Part shown: in pieces, positions 1 through 10,159 of the stretch
Numbering within the stretch: position 1 is the first letter of the stretch
Layout: every line of letters begins with the position of its first letter
NCBI RefSeq assembly: GCF_000208745.1
Contig: NC_030858.1
Location: 3,020,566 to 3,084,565 of the forward strand
DNA length: 64,000 bases
DNA from: Theobroma cacao
Lineage: Eukaryota > Streptophyta > Magnoliopsida > Malvales > Malvaceae
Direction: 5' to 3'
The notes under the pieces: model-generated
Told to the model about the DNA's origin: nothing
The model's input: the letters and a program-made list of their open reading frames with translations, nothing else
Database searches by the model: none
Made by a program: the position numbers and the translations under genes

Positions 1-258
1 ATAAACATTCAAAATATGACTTGGAAACATTTAATGGTAGCTGCTGCAACCAGAAAGAGTTTAGTCTGGTGGCATCACTATTGCTGATTAGACATGCACA
101 AGCTAGTTCCAACAAACAAAAGCCGATGGTAACATTCGTAATTTAAAGATATAACGAAAAAAAAAAAAAAGACATAACTTCATCATGTATGGTACAAGAA
201 ACCTTAACGGCACATGGCACTTAACACCCATATCACTAACTTCTTCTCATAACATCGA
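1..258. other. Intergenic left edge, no gene seen
   Basis: No convincing coding sequence on either strand. It lies 3' of the minus-strand extensin-like pseudogene and contains only short A-runs. Confidence 0.5.
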
Positions 259-939
259 TCATTGATGCAACCCCGAAGGTAGGGGAGAGAAATAGTTAAA
301 AACAGGGTGTCCTTGGTGAGGTGGTGGTGGAGGCAACTGATGTATTATGTAGGGATAAGGACTCCATTTATGCTTGTGGTTGTGGTCATGATGTTTTGCT
401 CCGGGAGGAGATACATAATTATCCACAGGTGGTGATGGTGATGGTTCAGATTTCTACTTATACACAGGAGGATGTGGTGGGGGCGGGGATGATCTATTTT
501 GTAAAGCGAAGGTGGTGTGAGGGTGGGGGTGGTGACTTGTATTTGTATATGAAAGGTGGAGGAGACTTGTATGTGTATGGAGGCGATGGGAGGAGAGGTG
601 GGGATTTATGCTTGCATTTATAATGTGGTGAGGGTGGTGACTCGTATTTGCAGATAAAAGGTGGAGGAGGAGACTTGTAGGTTTAGGGAGGCAATGGGAG
701 GGGGGGTGGGGATTTATGCTTGTATTTATAATGTAGTAGCGGTGGCAAAGGATTAGGAGGAGGTTTATACTTGTGATGAAGCTGCAGTGGCGATCTGTGT
801 TCGTGGTGACATGGACGAGGAGCAGACTTGTAGGTGAGCCATAATGCAGAGAGCTGCTAGAGGATGATGTTCCAGTGACTAGAGAAGTTGATGAGAGGAG
901 AAAGGATAAGGAGATATGAATCAAGAACAAGAAATTCAT
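259..939 (-). pseudogene. Extensin / proline-rich cell-wall protein pseudogene
   Basis: The minus strand encodes a hydrophobic secretory signal (begins MNFLFLIHISLSFLL, ATG at 939) followed by extensin-like repeats of the YKSPPPP, KYKSPPPP and HKYKPPPNP type. The repeats are in a different frame from the signal peptide. They cross an in-frame TAA near 683, switch back to the first frame near 510, and cross a TAG near 454. The tail carries KSEPSPSPP and a His/Lys-rich segment, then stops at 259. Known for the family: extensins are secreted Hyp-rich cell-wall structural proteins. Seen here: two compensating frameshifts and two premature stops, so a functional full-length protein is unlikely. 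Assembly errors in repetitive DNA are the alternative explanation. Confidence 0.62.
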
Positions 940-1484
940 TGCTAATGTGAGTAGCCCTTCCTTGACAACCCAATAGTTTATATAGGAAGTTTGGGGGCCC
1001 TGATTGCGAAAATGAAAAAAAAAAAAAGTTGTTAATGCTGAAAAATATAATTTTCTTTTGCAGGTTGTCACAAAAAAGGTCTGAGACTGACAAAAGGTAG
1101 GGGTAATGGGACGTGCTAAATTACTATATTTTAGATCGCTCATGCTTCTAATTTCCAGTGGAAAATCAAGCCCGAGTCTTAAGTTCAAGAGTTAGAGATT
1201 GCAGCAATCAAAGAGAAAAGGCATGGAGGGACTTAAAAGGAGACAAAAGACCATGATAAGGTAGTTATAATTCGGAATTGCGTGTGAGCTCTTGTGATTC
1301 TGAAAAGGAAACAAAAGCTGGAGAAAAAGAAGATTATTCTCATGCAAACTTTTTGCAAGCACTTTAGATGATACTCGGTTTGTTGTTCCAGACAATGCCC
1401 TTGTTTTCTTTATGGCTATTTACATGACTTAATTTGACTCGAGGACTTGCTCATAGCACGAAACAGTCCCACATTTGAATTCGA
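940..1484. other. Intergenic, no gene seen
   Basis: Lies between the 5' end of the extensin-like pseudogene and the 3' end of the next minus-strand gene. The open frames here have no recognisable protein character. An A-run occurs around 1015-1027. Confidence 0.5.
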
Positions 1485-3331
1485 TCACAATGGCGGTGAG
1501 TGATAGTATCCACTGGGAGGCTGGAGGGTCGCAGCAGCACCGATTGCTCGAGGGGTGTCAGAACGAGTTTGGTTAGGCCAGGCCATGATGTGGAGTTGGA
1601 CTATATCCATTCTCTCGATAGCTAAAACTAGGGTATCTCTTATTTCATTGTGATCACAACAGTGTATAAGCCCAGCTGAGCTAACACTCGAAGGCATTAG
1701 ACTCTTGCCTTCTAATCGAGAGATAACAATTAGATGCTTTTTGGCATTTGCTTCTTCAAGTAGTTGCTGCAGCCCAGCACGGTCGGCAGCTGAACCGTTT
1801 ATTACTGAGTAGATGCAGATAAACCCCTATGGCAAATAATCAAGAATATGATTAGAAGAGAGGAACTTGTTAAACTAGTTTTCTTCTTACCATAAGCAAA
1901 TATGAAAAGATCATAATTAGGGAGTTACCTCGTCTGTCCGTTTGATGTCCAATCCAAATCGACCTTCTTCTGGTTCTGGTATCATTTCAAGTGAAACTTC
2001 ATCAACTCCTGGTAGGAACCATAGCCTTATGCCCTGCAATAATTCTACAGTTGTAGTGTGGTTTTGTTGCTTCCCTCTACTTATTTCCTTTCCACTAGGA
2101 TTGGTTTTCTCCTTTAGGGAAAAAAATGTTGCCACAGATACAAAGCACAAAGAGATTAAGTTTATTTTCCTCCTGGCTTCGGAAAAAAGTCAAGACTAGT
2201 AAGGTTGAGAGACAGAGAGAGAGCTACCGATGTCACAATCTGTTCTGTTTGGATATTGACAAAGACAAGAGGTGCCCCTGTAGATACTGCTGCTGTAAAC
2301 CAGGCCATGCTCCTGGATAGAGTAGCCTCAATGGAAAATTCACCTTGAAAGGGCAAGAAAAGAATGGAACTAATAACTGTAGATCCTTGGTCCGGCATGT
2401 AAGTACCCACTTTCGTCTTCCAATCATACTTCACTTCCTTTCTGTTGAACCCCCTGAAGTCCACATTCAGCACCCTCCTGCTCATTTCTGCAACACCAGA
2501 CAGAAACCCCCATTTTACTAAGTTTTGCATATTATGGATTGGAGAAAGTTTGTTATTTTAATCCTTTATTATTTGATTCGAGTTTCTCTAGATTTGTTGT
2601 CATTCAAGGCTCAACCACTCTGTCAATTCAAAATCATGGTTTTTCAGAGAAACTCTAATCCTCATAGAATCCTAAAGGAAGCAGATTCTTGTATCAAACT
2701 CAGCAAATTTCAACAAGCTAATCAAATTTTTGCTTCTAGCTGTTATGACCGTTCCTTTTTGTCTTGAATTTTAGACAAACTGATTCTCGACCTTGTGGTC
2801 CTGCAATAGGTGGAAAATCAAAGCAACAGCCCTGGGGTACGAAGCTAAGATCACATGATTAAAAAGAACTTTTCACCAGTTTTCCCCAACGATCATTCGC
2901 TGTTCTGATTTTGGGGCTGTGTTAGCCAACATTAAGACAGAGTGAAGGAAAAGAAAATACTTACCTTGGAGATTAGTGCATTTTTCTAAGGTCAAGTCAC
3001 CTAGAACTGCAACATGTCTGTCATCCCTTGCCGCTCTAATTGTGTACTTCCTCTGCAGCATTGAACCTTTCTTTGCCACAACACGAACACGAAGCTTATG
3101 TGTTGCATCACCCCTTCTAACCTTCACCCATATCGTCTCCACCTTCTGACCGATCTTTCCTAGTTGTGAACTTAGTTCAGATCTAGCTTTTGCAGGCAGA
3201 AATAACTCATCAACATCCTTTTCAGCAAAACCTTCAATAATGTCTCCTGGCAACGGCATGCTCTCATCCCACTCTTCTTGCTCATCTTGCTTCACCCGCT
3301 TCACACAAACCAGAGTTTGAACACTGCCCAT
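1485..3331 (-). CDS. Conserved plant protein with PDZ-like C-terminal region, function unknown
   Basis: Four coding exons on the minus strand: 3331-2965, 2487-2228, 2033-1929 and 1826-1485. They join in phase to 357 residues, with GT-AG signals at each junction. The start was placed at the ATG at 3331 ([15 protein letters not shown]), because a TTTTTTCAG acceptor-like sequence just upstream suggests a 5'-UTR intron; an in-frame ATG at 3367 would add 12 residues. The N-terminal half is charged and beta-rich looking. The junction of exons 3 and 4 reads [20 protein letters not shown] followed by [10 protein letters not shown], which resembles a PDZ fold (carboxylate-binding loop and an AADRAGL motif). 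No signal peptide, membrane segment or catalytic motif is evident. I do not recognise the family name. The exon structure and clean frame argue for a real, expressed gene. Confidence 0.8.
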
Positions 3332-3649
3332 ATCCTTCTTCCTGAAAAAACGACATTGATTTTCCATGGAATATTATAAACTTATATTATCGAGGTCTTA
3401 GAGAGTTGCGTAACCATCTACAAACACATCAAGGATGTAGACTTTTATAGGTCTCTACGCCTAGATCATAGCCAGTATTCTTACCTATGACATTTGTATG
3501 TTGGAATCTAGTGTTTTAATATTCATTACAGCATGTTAAGGACAAGGGAGCCGGCTCTCAACTTAGGCTCTCCTTATTGCTGAGATTAAATATAACTAGA
3601 AATAGTGAAATTCACATTAATCATATACATCTATGAATTCAACTAATCT
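3332..3649. promoter_or_regulatory. Presumed 5' region of the PDZ-like gene
   Basis: No coding signal. It separates the minus-strand gene ending upstream at 3331 from the plus-strand PUL pseudogene. It probably includes the 5' UTR, and a 5'-UTR intron acceptor lies close to 3342. No clear TATA element was identified. Confidence 0.35.
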
Positions 3650-3671
3650 TTGGTTGGTCCGTCCACCATGT

Positions 3672-4367
3672 GTGAATACTCACAAAAAAAACCATACAAA
3701 CTGGGTGCTATTATTGAAATTCTGAAGGACACATCACATTACCATTCTAGCAGTTTAGCTGATGTTGACATTGCCTTGTTGCTGAAATTGCTCAAATCAT
3801 GGCCACTTGCAATGACATTTCCTGTTATTGGCATTATGAGGATGATTGTCCTGCACCCTGGTGGGGCGAGTACGCATCTCAGATATGCTACTGGATATTA
3901 TAAAGAATGTCACTACAGATCCTGCACTTCCTGCAAACCTTTTAACCAGCATCCGTGCGATAACTAATCTTTTCAAGAATTCATGCTACTATGGCTGGCT
4001 ACAAAAGAATCGCAGTGAAATTCTTGATGCATTTTCGTTTAGTCATGCATCTCCAAAACAAGAATTTGCAGTTGGCTTATTCTACCCTGATACTGAATTA
4101 TGCAGTTCTGCTAGCTGAAAAGAAGGATGAAAAAGGCCAATCTCATGTTCTTTCAGCAGCATTAGCGATTGCTGAACAGGAAAATCTAGAAGTTGATTCA
4201 AGATTCCGAGCTTTAGTTGCCATTGGATCATTGATGCTTGAGGGTCTAGTGATAAAAATAGCGATGGACTTAGAAGTTGAGAACATCGCCAAAGTAACAA
4301 AGGCGTCTAAGGAAGCCAAGGTTGCAGAAATTGGAGCTGACATTGAACTAACAACAAAACAGCGTTG
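3672..4367 (+). pseudogene. PUL-domain fragment of phospholipase A2-activating protein (PLAA/DOA1/UFD3) family
   Basis: The three overlapping plus-strand frames together read like the PUL domain at the C terminus of plant PLAA-like proteins: SSSLADVDIALLLKLLKSWP, FPVIGIMRMIVLHPGGAST, LPANLLTSIRAITNLFKNS, LAYSTLILNYAVLLAEKKDE, LEVDSRFRALVAIGSLMLEG and a terminal TKQR before TGA. The reading frame breaks near 3880 and again near 4060. No introns are needed, and the N-terminal WD40 and PFU regions of the family are absent. Known: PLAA/DOA1 proteins bind ubiquitin and CDC48 through PFU and PUL domains. Inference: this is a dead, possibly retro-copied 3' fragment. The parent gene is not in the window. 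Confidence 0.75.
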
Positions 4368-4368
4368 A

Positions 4369-4701
4369 AGCTGGTGATTCCTGAATCAATGGTTTAGAAT
4401 TTGAACATACCTTTTAGGTGGGGGTCAAACAGGAGAATAGGGAGGAAATGTGGGTCATTTTTCCTGAACATGTACAAGGGACCAATAAATTGCGGTCAAG
4501 GGGATCATCATACAAAACCTAATGTTCGCCGCATTTTTTGCTCTTTTTTATTGTTTAGGAAATGGTAAATGGCTTGGATGGATCTTTGGGCTTATTATTC
4601 ACCAAGAAGAAAAACCATCCTTTCTCTTTTGATGTATTTACACTCAAACTTGACGTCATTGTAAATCAACTTTATGTTAGTATTGGTAGTTTTGAGGCTA
4701 A
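4369..4701. other. Intergenic between PUL pseudogene and LINE insertion
   Basis: May contain the 3'-UTR-derived tail of the PUL pseudogene. No coding signal. Confidence 0.35.
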
Positions 4702-5283
4702 GAACTGCATGCTATGGGAATTAAGGGTGGTGCGGGTTGATTATGCGTAGGATTCTCTGTTTCTTTTCCTGGATTGTGCTGGGATGTTCAAAGTCCATAG
4801 GGGCTCCACGGCAAAAAAGTGTCTAGGGGTTTCGGTTGAATTGTGGATCTGAAGAACGACTGGGAGGATCTCGAGCTGGTGAAGGGAGGAATGGATAAGT
4901 GTGAACTTTTGACATGTGAGCCCTCAGCGTCCCTGTCTGGGTGGATCTGGTGCTTTGCTGGCAACGTGAGGCCCTCTGTTTTTAATGTGTTTTTTGTGTG
5001 GGAAGGGGTGAAAGCACTTTCCTGATGTTGATATTGCTGTGCATAGGATGAGTTCTAACGTCTTCCTTTAAGATTAAGAATAGGAAATGTTCGCTTAGGA
5101 TTCCCGTGCTAGCGGGATTGTTGGGCAACGCAATGTAATTTTGAGGGGTCTGCCACCTCCAGGACTGCGCATAGGGCTTAAAATTGCAGTTCTTTTGTTC
5201 TTTTGAGTGGAGTTAACCATCGGTTACTCCCGTTAATGAAAATTCATAACTTTCAAAACAAAAAAAAAAAGAACTGCATGCTA
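4702..5283 (+). mobile_element. 5'-truncated LINE-like retrotransposon insertion with poly(A) and target-site duplication
   Basis: A 13-bp direct repeat, GAACTGCATGCTA, sits at 4702-4714 and again at 5271-5283. The second copy directly follows an A-run (about 5260-5270). The roughly 556-bp insert between them therefore ends in poly(A) on the plus strand, the hallmark of target-primed reverse transcription. The body (4715-5259) is GC-richer than its flanks and has no long open frame, as expected for the 3' end of a LINE without its reverse-transcriptase domain. A processed transcript copy of another gene is the alternative, but the body matches no gene I recognise. Confidence 0.72.
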
Positions 5284-5430
5284 AATCAAGCATGCATGCC
5301 TACTTAACACCAAAAAAGGAATAAAGAAAAAGAAACCACAAATGACACCAGAAATAATAATTAAAAATATATACATTCCAAAAATCTCAAGATCATACAC
5401 AAATTGTCATTCATTACAGGTGGAAAATCA

Positions 5431-7939
5431 TCAAGGGCGATAAAGTGCATCGATCTGTTCTTCCAATGTCCGGATTTCATCTCTAGCTCGATCACTTGCA
5501 GCTGGATTATCAGTTGAATCTGCAATAGCAGTCAATTTAGCTATTTTCCTCCTATTGGCAGCAATCTGTATATGCACCAGAAAAACATGATGTAAATAAG
5601 GAATGTAGTATTTAAATTGAGGGCAGAATGATCTAAGAAAGCCATAGCAATGAAAAAAGACCTCTCTATAAGGCCATCTTCTACCCGTTTTCCCTGTTGC
5701 TTCATCAAATATGTTATGCAATACAGTTTCAGACAAATTCAACCTCCTGGCTGCATCCTTTCTAAGCATTTCGAAAAACGGTTTTAAATCATCGAACGTC
5801 AACATCTTTATTCTCTTTCTCTGCATTTCATTCCAAAAAGAAATATAACCCGAATTAGAGTCTAGATTACAAATATCTAAAGTAGCATCCAGGTTCAATG
5901 AAGGTTCTAATGCATGTACGTAGATATATAATGCAAATACAAATAATCCATCCTGCCCAGAGGCTCTAACTGAAATAGGAAAGATCAATGGCCTTTAGTA
6001 TATAGAGTCAGATCAGACAGTAGCTACAACCTGTTCACTCAGATTGATTGAACGTCTCCCACTATTATTGGGGTTCGTTGCCTCATGAGAGCCAGTAGCT
6101 GCAACCTGCCCTGCCTGAGAGATACTAGTATTCGCAGCTTCAGCGTTACTGTGGTTCGAGGCTTCAGCAGGGGCAGTAGCTAATACTCGTGCTGTCTGGG
6201 GGACAGGATTTTTCTCTCGGTTACTAGTATTCGCAGCTTCAGCAGGGGCAGTAGCTAAGACTCTTGCTGTCGGGGGGACAGGATTTTTCTCTCGGTTACT
6301 AGTATTCGCAGCTTCAGCAGGGGCAGTAGCTAAGACTCCTGCTGTCGGGGGGACAGGATTTTTCTCTCGGTTACTAGTATTCGCAGCTTCAGCCGTCTGA
6401 ACGCCACCTGCAAAAATTCAAACAATTCTGCTCATAAGAAGATGCCTGGATCTGCTGACAACGTATTTTCTATATAACTACAATAAGACAGATTTTCACC
6501 CATACATACCAGGCCCAAAGCATAGGACTTTAAAGAAAACTGCACGCGGATCGTCATGCATGCTCCATCCCTCTTGCTCTTGCTTGATGAAATATTGCGA
6601 AAGGAACTTTTCCATGTCCCTAAAGCCTTTATCGTAAAAACTATTGAAAGAAAATGAAAAATGAGTTTTATGACTGAGTCGTCAAGATTTTGACCAAGTT
6701 ATAATCAACTAACAAAACATTTAAACAAGAAAGTGAAGAGAAAGAAGAACATTAAACTTACTCGATATTCTCAGCATCTAAAACCACAGTCGTATCGTCG
6801 TCTAAAACATTATTGAGAGCATGAAAAAAACGTCCACGTGATAATTCACCATGAATCTGTAGTTTCTTAACAAGGGAGCCTATCATGATAAAAACGAACT
6901 ATGGTTATCAAAACAACAACCTAATCACAAGCAAAAACAATCCCACTAGCATAAATTTAAAATAATATATATCCCATTTCAAATAACAAGTAACATGAAA
7001 CTCACCTTTACGATGGGTAATTTCTCTCAACATTTGACAACCACTACAACCAGATGGGGGTGGTCTGCTTAGCCCAACAGAAAGTTTCCCCTTATTCCTA
7101 TCGAGCCTTTGTATTCCGAAACCTGTCTCTACTTGAGAATTCTCCAAATTGGGCTCTTTACGCATACCCGTTGGAGAATTCTCTAAATTGAGCTCGTTAC
7201 GCATACTTGCTTGAGCATTCTCCAAATTGGGCTCGCTATGCATACCCTCCCCATTGGTTGCTATCTGTAAAGGATTAGTAGCTTCCTGCTCTGTAAATGG
7301 AGGAATTGAAGAAGGATGTAAAACGGGTTCTTGGACAGGTAATAAGTCCTGTTGAATAGGAATATTCGGGTTGTTTAGACTTTTATTTACCAAGTTTGTT
7401 TCATCTTGATTGCTCGTTTTCCCGTGAATCTTTGAAGGACCCGACCCAGAGCACCCCGCATTAGAGTTATCCTTCTTGTGAGTAAAGATATTAATTAATT
7501 CCTCGAAATGATTAACTTTAATATGTTGCTTACGTTTCTCACCTGATTGAGGAATAAAGGGATGTTGCGAGGGTTCCTGAACAGTCGAGTTCACACGAGT
7601 CGGAACATGGAGATTGTTTAAATCTTCATTTTCGAAGTTTTGCTGCATTTGAGTACTCGTTCTCAAATTATTCATTGAAGGATCCGATTGAGAGTTAACG
7701 CGTAAATTCAAAACGTCAGAATTATCTGAAGAAGAGTTTCCAAAAAGAGTAGGATTTATGGCGTTCAAGAAATTGTTCCTACTGTCATCCATAAATGGGT
7801 GATTCACGTTGCCCATGAAAATGTTCATAGCATCATCCGGTAATATGGGCTCCATGTTGTTCATGAAATTTAGAGCTTCATCCACTAATGGGACGTAATG
7901 AGGGTCATCATCGGGATCATTAGCATTTGGATCCGCCAT
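5431..7939 (-). CDS. RKD-like RWP-RK domain transcription factor
   Basis: Six coding exons on the minus strand: 7939-7006, 6879-6762, 6640-6510, 6407-6031, 5820-5662 and 5565-5431. They join in phase to 617 residues, starting MADPNANDPDDDPH. Exon 1 encodes an acidic, Asn-rich N terminus with a repeated LENSQ/NLENSP-type segment, ending in a Cys pair (CSGCQMLREITH). Exon 2 has LVKKLQIHGELSRGRFFHAL, as in RKD proteins. Exon 4 carries three 25-residue repeats. Exon 5 holds the RWP-RK segment (LTFDDLKPFF, KDAARRLNLSETVL, RWPYRE). Known: RWP-RK/RKD proteins are nuclear DNA-binding regulators of egg-cell and embryo identity. Odd: the usual Cys-Arg before the RWP motif is replaced (NIFDEATGKTG) and RWPxRK reads RWPYRE. 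The gene shares a short bidirectional promoter with an omega-amidase copy. Exon 1 may not be the true start if further 5' exons exist. Confidence 0.8.
6161..6397 (-). repeat. 75-bp coding minisatellite in RKD exon 4
   Basis: The block containing ttactagtattcgcagc recurs at 6221, 6296 and 6371, an exact 75-bp period. On the minus strand each unit adds 25 residues (NREKNPVPPTARVLATAPAE plus AANTS) without shifting frame. A shorter related block lies at about 6125-6160. The decayed copy at 10.4-10.6 kb has only one unit. Confidence 0.88.
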
Positions 7940-8299
7940 ACCTGAAGACCTGAGAGTGTCTATTACTGTAAAATCTCAGTTTCTTATGGAGGAAAGTGGG
8001 ACTTTGGAATTCGTTGGTGGTTGCTCCACCGAGTTAGAGAGAGCCGTGAATAGAAATTGTTGATTTGATAGCGCATATTGTTTCAATTTATATAGAGTAT
8101 AGAACTCAATTGGAAAAGGCGCGAGAAGGCAGTTAATGACCGTTGAGAGGCAAGGCAACGGTTGGGACTGGGAAGTTTCTTGAAACGTTGTTTGCCAGCC
8201 TTGATCAAGTGATCTCATCTTCACCATATGAATCCTAAATTGACGAAAATCTCCTTGTCCGAACTAAAGCAACAAAGACCAGAGTATCAGATACAGAAA
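7940..8299. promoter_or_regulatory. Short bidirectional intergenic region, RKD (-) / omega-amidase copy 1 (+)
   Basis: About 360 bp between the RKD ATG and the remains of omega-amidase exon 1. The part near 8155-8275 is closely matched by 11900-12010, upstream of the intact omega-amidase. It must therefore contain the 5' UTR and core promoter of that gene. No MITE-like palindrome lies in this interval. Confidence 0.5.
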
Positions 8300-10158
8300 G
8301 TGAAATGAATTTAACTCCAAGAATCTCAGTCATTCCGCAATCTCACGCTCCCTTCATTTCCAACTATTCCCAGAAACACCAAAAACCTGTACAATCAACG
8401 ATACCAAAAGCTCTAAATCGGGACCAACTCAACATCGGTAATGGCATCCTCTTTTAAGCCTGAACAAGCCAGGGCACCACCTTCCCCCCCTCTTCCCACC
8501 CCTCCTGTCAGCAAGGCAATCTCTTTTTTATAATTTACTCTTTTCCTTTTTGTTGTTTTATGTGTGTTTGTTGAAGTGATCTGTTTGTGGTTGTTGTTAC
8601 AGTTCAAGATTGGGCTTTGCCAGTTGTCGGTGTCGCCTGATAAAGAAAGGAACATAGAGCATGCTCGGAAGGCCATTGAGGAGGCTGCTCAAAAGGGTGC
8701 CTAGCTTGTTCTCTTGCCTGTGAGGTTTTTATCTTGTCTGTGTCTCAAGGTTTCACCTTTCTGATGTTGAAATGAGGGGTTTTGTTTGGTAATAATTTGT
8801 GAAAAATTAAGCTTTTTGTCTCGAATTGGAAGCCTGAAAAAGTAGAAATTTTGTTGCTTGGTGGGTCTTTGAAATTTGTGGACACCAGATAAAGGAAAAT
8901 TGTACACAACGAAAGCTCTGCACATAACGACATGGATGCTTTGTGCATCAATCTTACTAAGACAGAGCGAACCATGAATTGATGATCACGCTTTTAACCT
9001 TTCAGTTTGATGAGCCAAAATTGTGGTGGAATATAAAAAACATTTGTGTCCTGTGAAATGGTGGTTTTGGTTTACACAAATTACATGTATTACATTTTAC
9101 AAGCAAGTTTTTAAAATGAATATAATATCATAGCATCAACTTAAGGCCCTTCCTTTTTGGTTGTATCATGTCAGGAAATATGGAACAGCCCATATTCGAA
9201 TGACAGCTTCCCAGTATATGCCGAAGATATTGACGCAGGTGGTGATGCGTCTCCTTCAACAGCTATGCTGTCCGAAGTTGTACAATACTTGTTGCGTCTT
9301 TGGTACTGAAGGAAAGCTGAAAGCCAAGCACCGCAAGGTAGAGGCACCTCCTATCCCATAAGGTATTCTACCCAAAATGCCAGTTTTGCACATTATTTAT
9401 ATGTGACTGGACTTGGCAGAGCAATGCATTCTGGAGCCTCCTGTTATTTCTTGTCCATTAGGTAGAATGATTTGACTATTGTGCAACGTCTGTCATCCCC
9501 TGTATATAAGCTCATACACAGACACGTATTACTAGATGACTGGACCATCTAATATATTGGTTTTTGTTATTATGATTACAAATTTTTGTTTGGTACCATC
9601 AAAACCTAGATTTCTGTTGGAAGGAAATGATAATTGATATTTAGTTTTAACTATCTTTTGCCACCAACTTAGTAGTATGCAAACACCAAATATCAGATGC
9701 CAAGTTTAGACAATTCTATAGCTTAAGTGATATCATTCTGAAGTCTCCTTTGAAGCTGGTGTGCATTATATTTATGACATTCCTGTGGAACTACAGATTC
9801 ACCTTTTTGATATTCATATTCCCGGGAAGATTACCTTTATGGAATCCAAGACCCTTACTGCAGGGGAGACTCCTACCATTGTGGACACAGGTTTGTTTGA
9901 TTCCATTGACTTTGCACACATGAACATGTTACCCTGTCCATAAGTTTTGTCAGAAGCATTTTCTGCACCATACATTGTATAAATCATCTCTTCTGTCACA
10001 TGCTTTTATATGGCACTCCTATGTTCCTTTGATCAGCACCATTAATTGTGATAAATGCTATATCAAACTTTGTACAATTAGATTTTTCAGACAACTAATC
10101 TATGTCAGCAATCTGGTATACTAGTTGAGTAATTTTTTCAAAGTGGGACACTAATCAT
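8300..10158 (+). pseudogene. Truncated omega-amidase (nitrilase superfamily) duplicate
   Basis: Highly similar to the first 2 kb of the intact gene at 12051-16046, introns included, but broken in several ways. The start region of exon 1 is lost, and about 37 bp of the transit-peptide coding part is missing. In exon 2 a CAG codon became TAG (about 8701, within GGTGCCTAGCTTG). Exon 3 (9175-9337) lacks 62 bp present in the intact copy, a frameshift with microhomology at GTT. Similarity ends in intron 4 at about 10158, so exons 5-10, including the catalytic Cys exon, are absent. The truncation coincides with the tandem-duplication junction. It cannot encode a functional enzyme. Confidence 0.93.
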
Positions 10159-10159
10159 C

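Noticed and set aside
7976..8227. 83-codon minus-strand frame upstream of the RKD start
   Set aside because: Overlaps the shared promoter/5'-UTR region and ends before the RKD ATG in another frame. No homology to the RKD N terminus.
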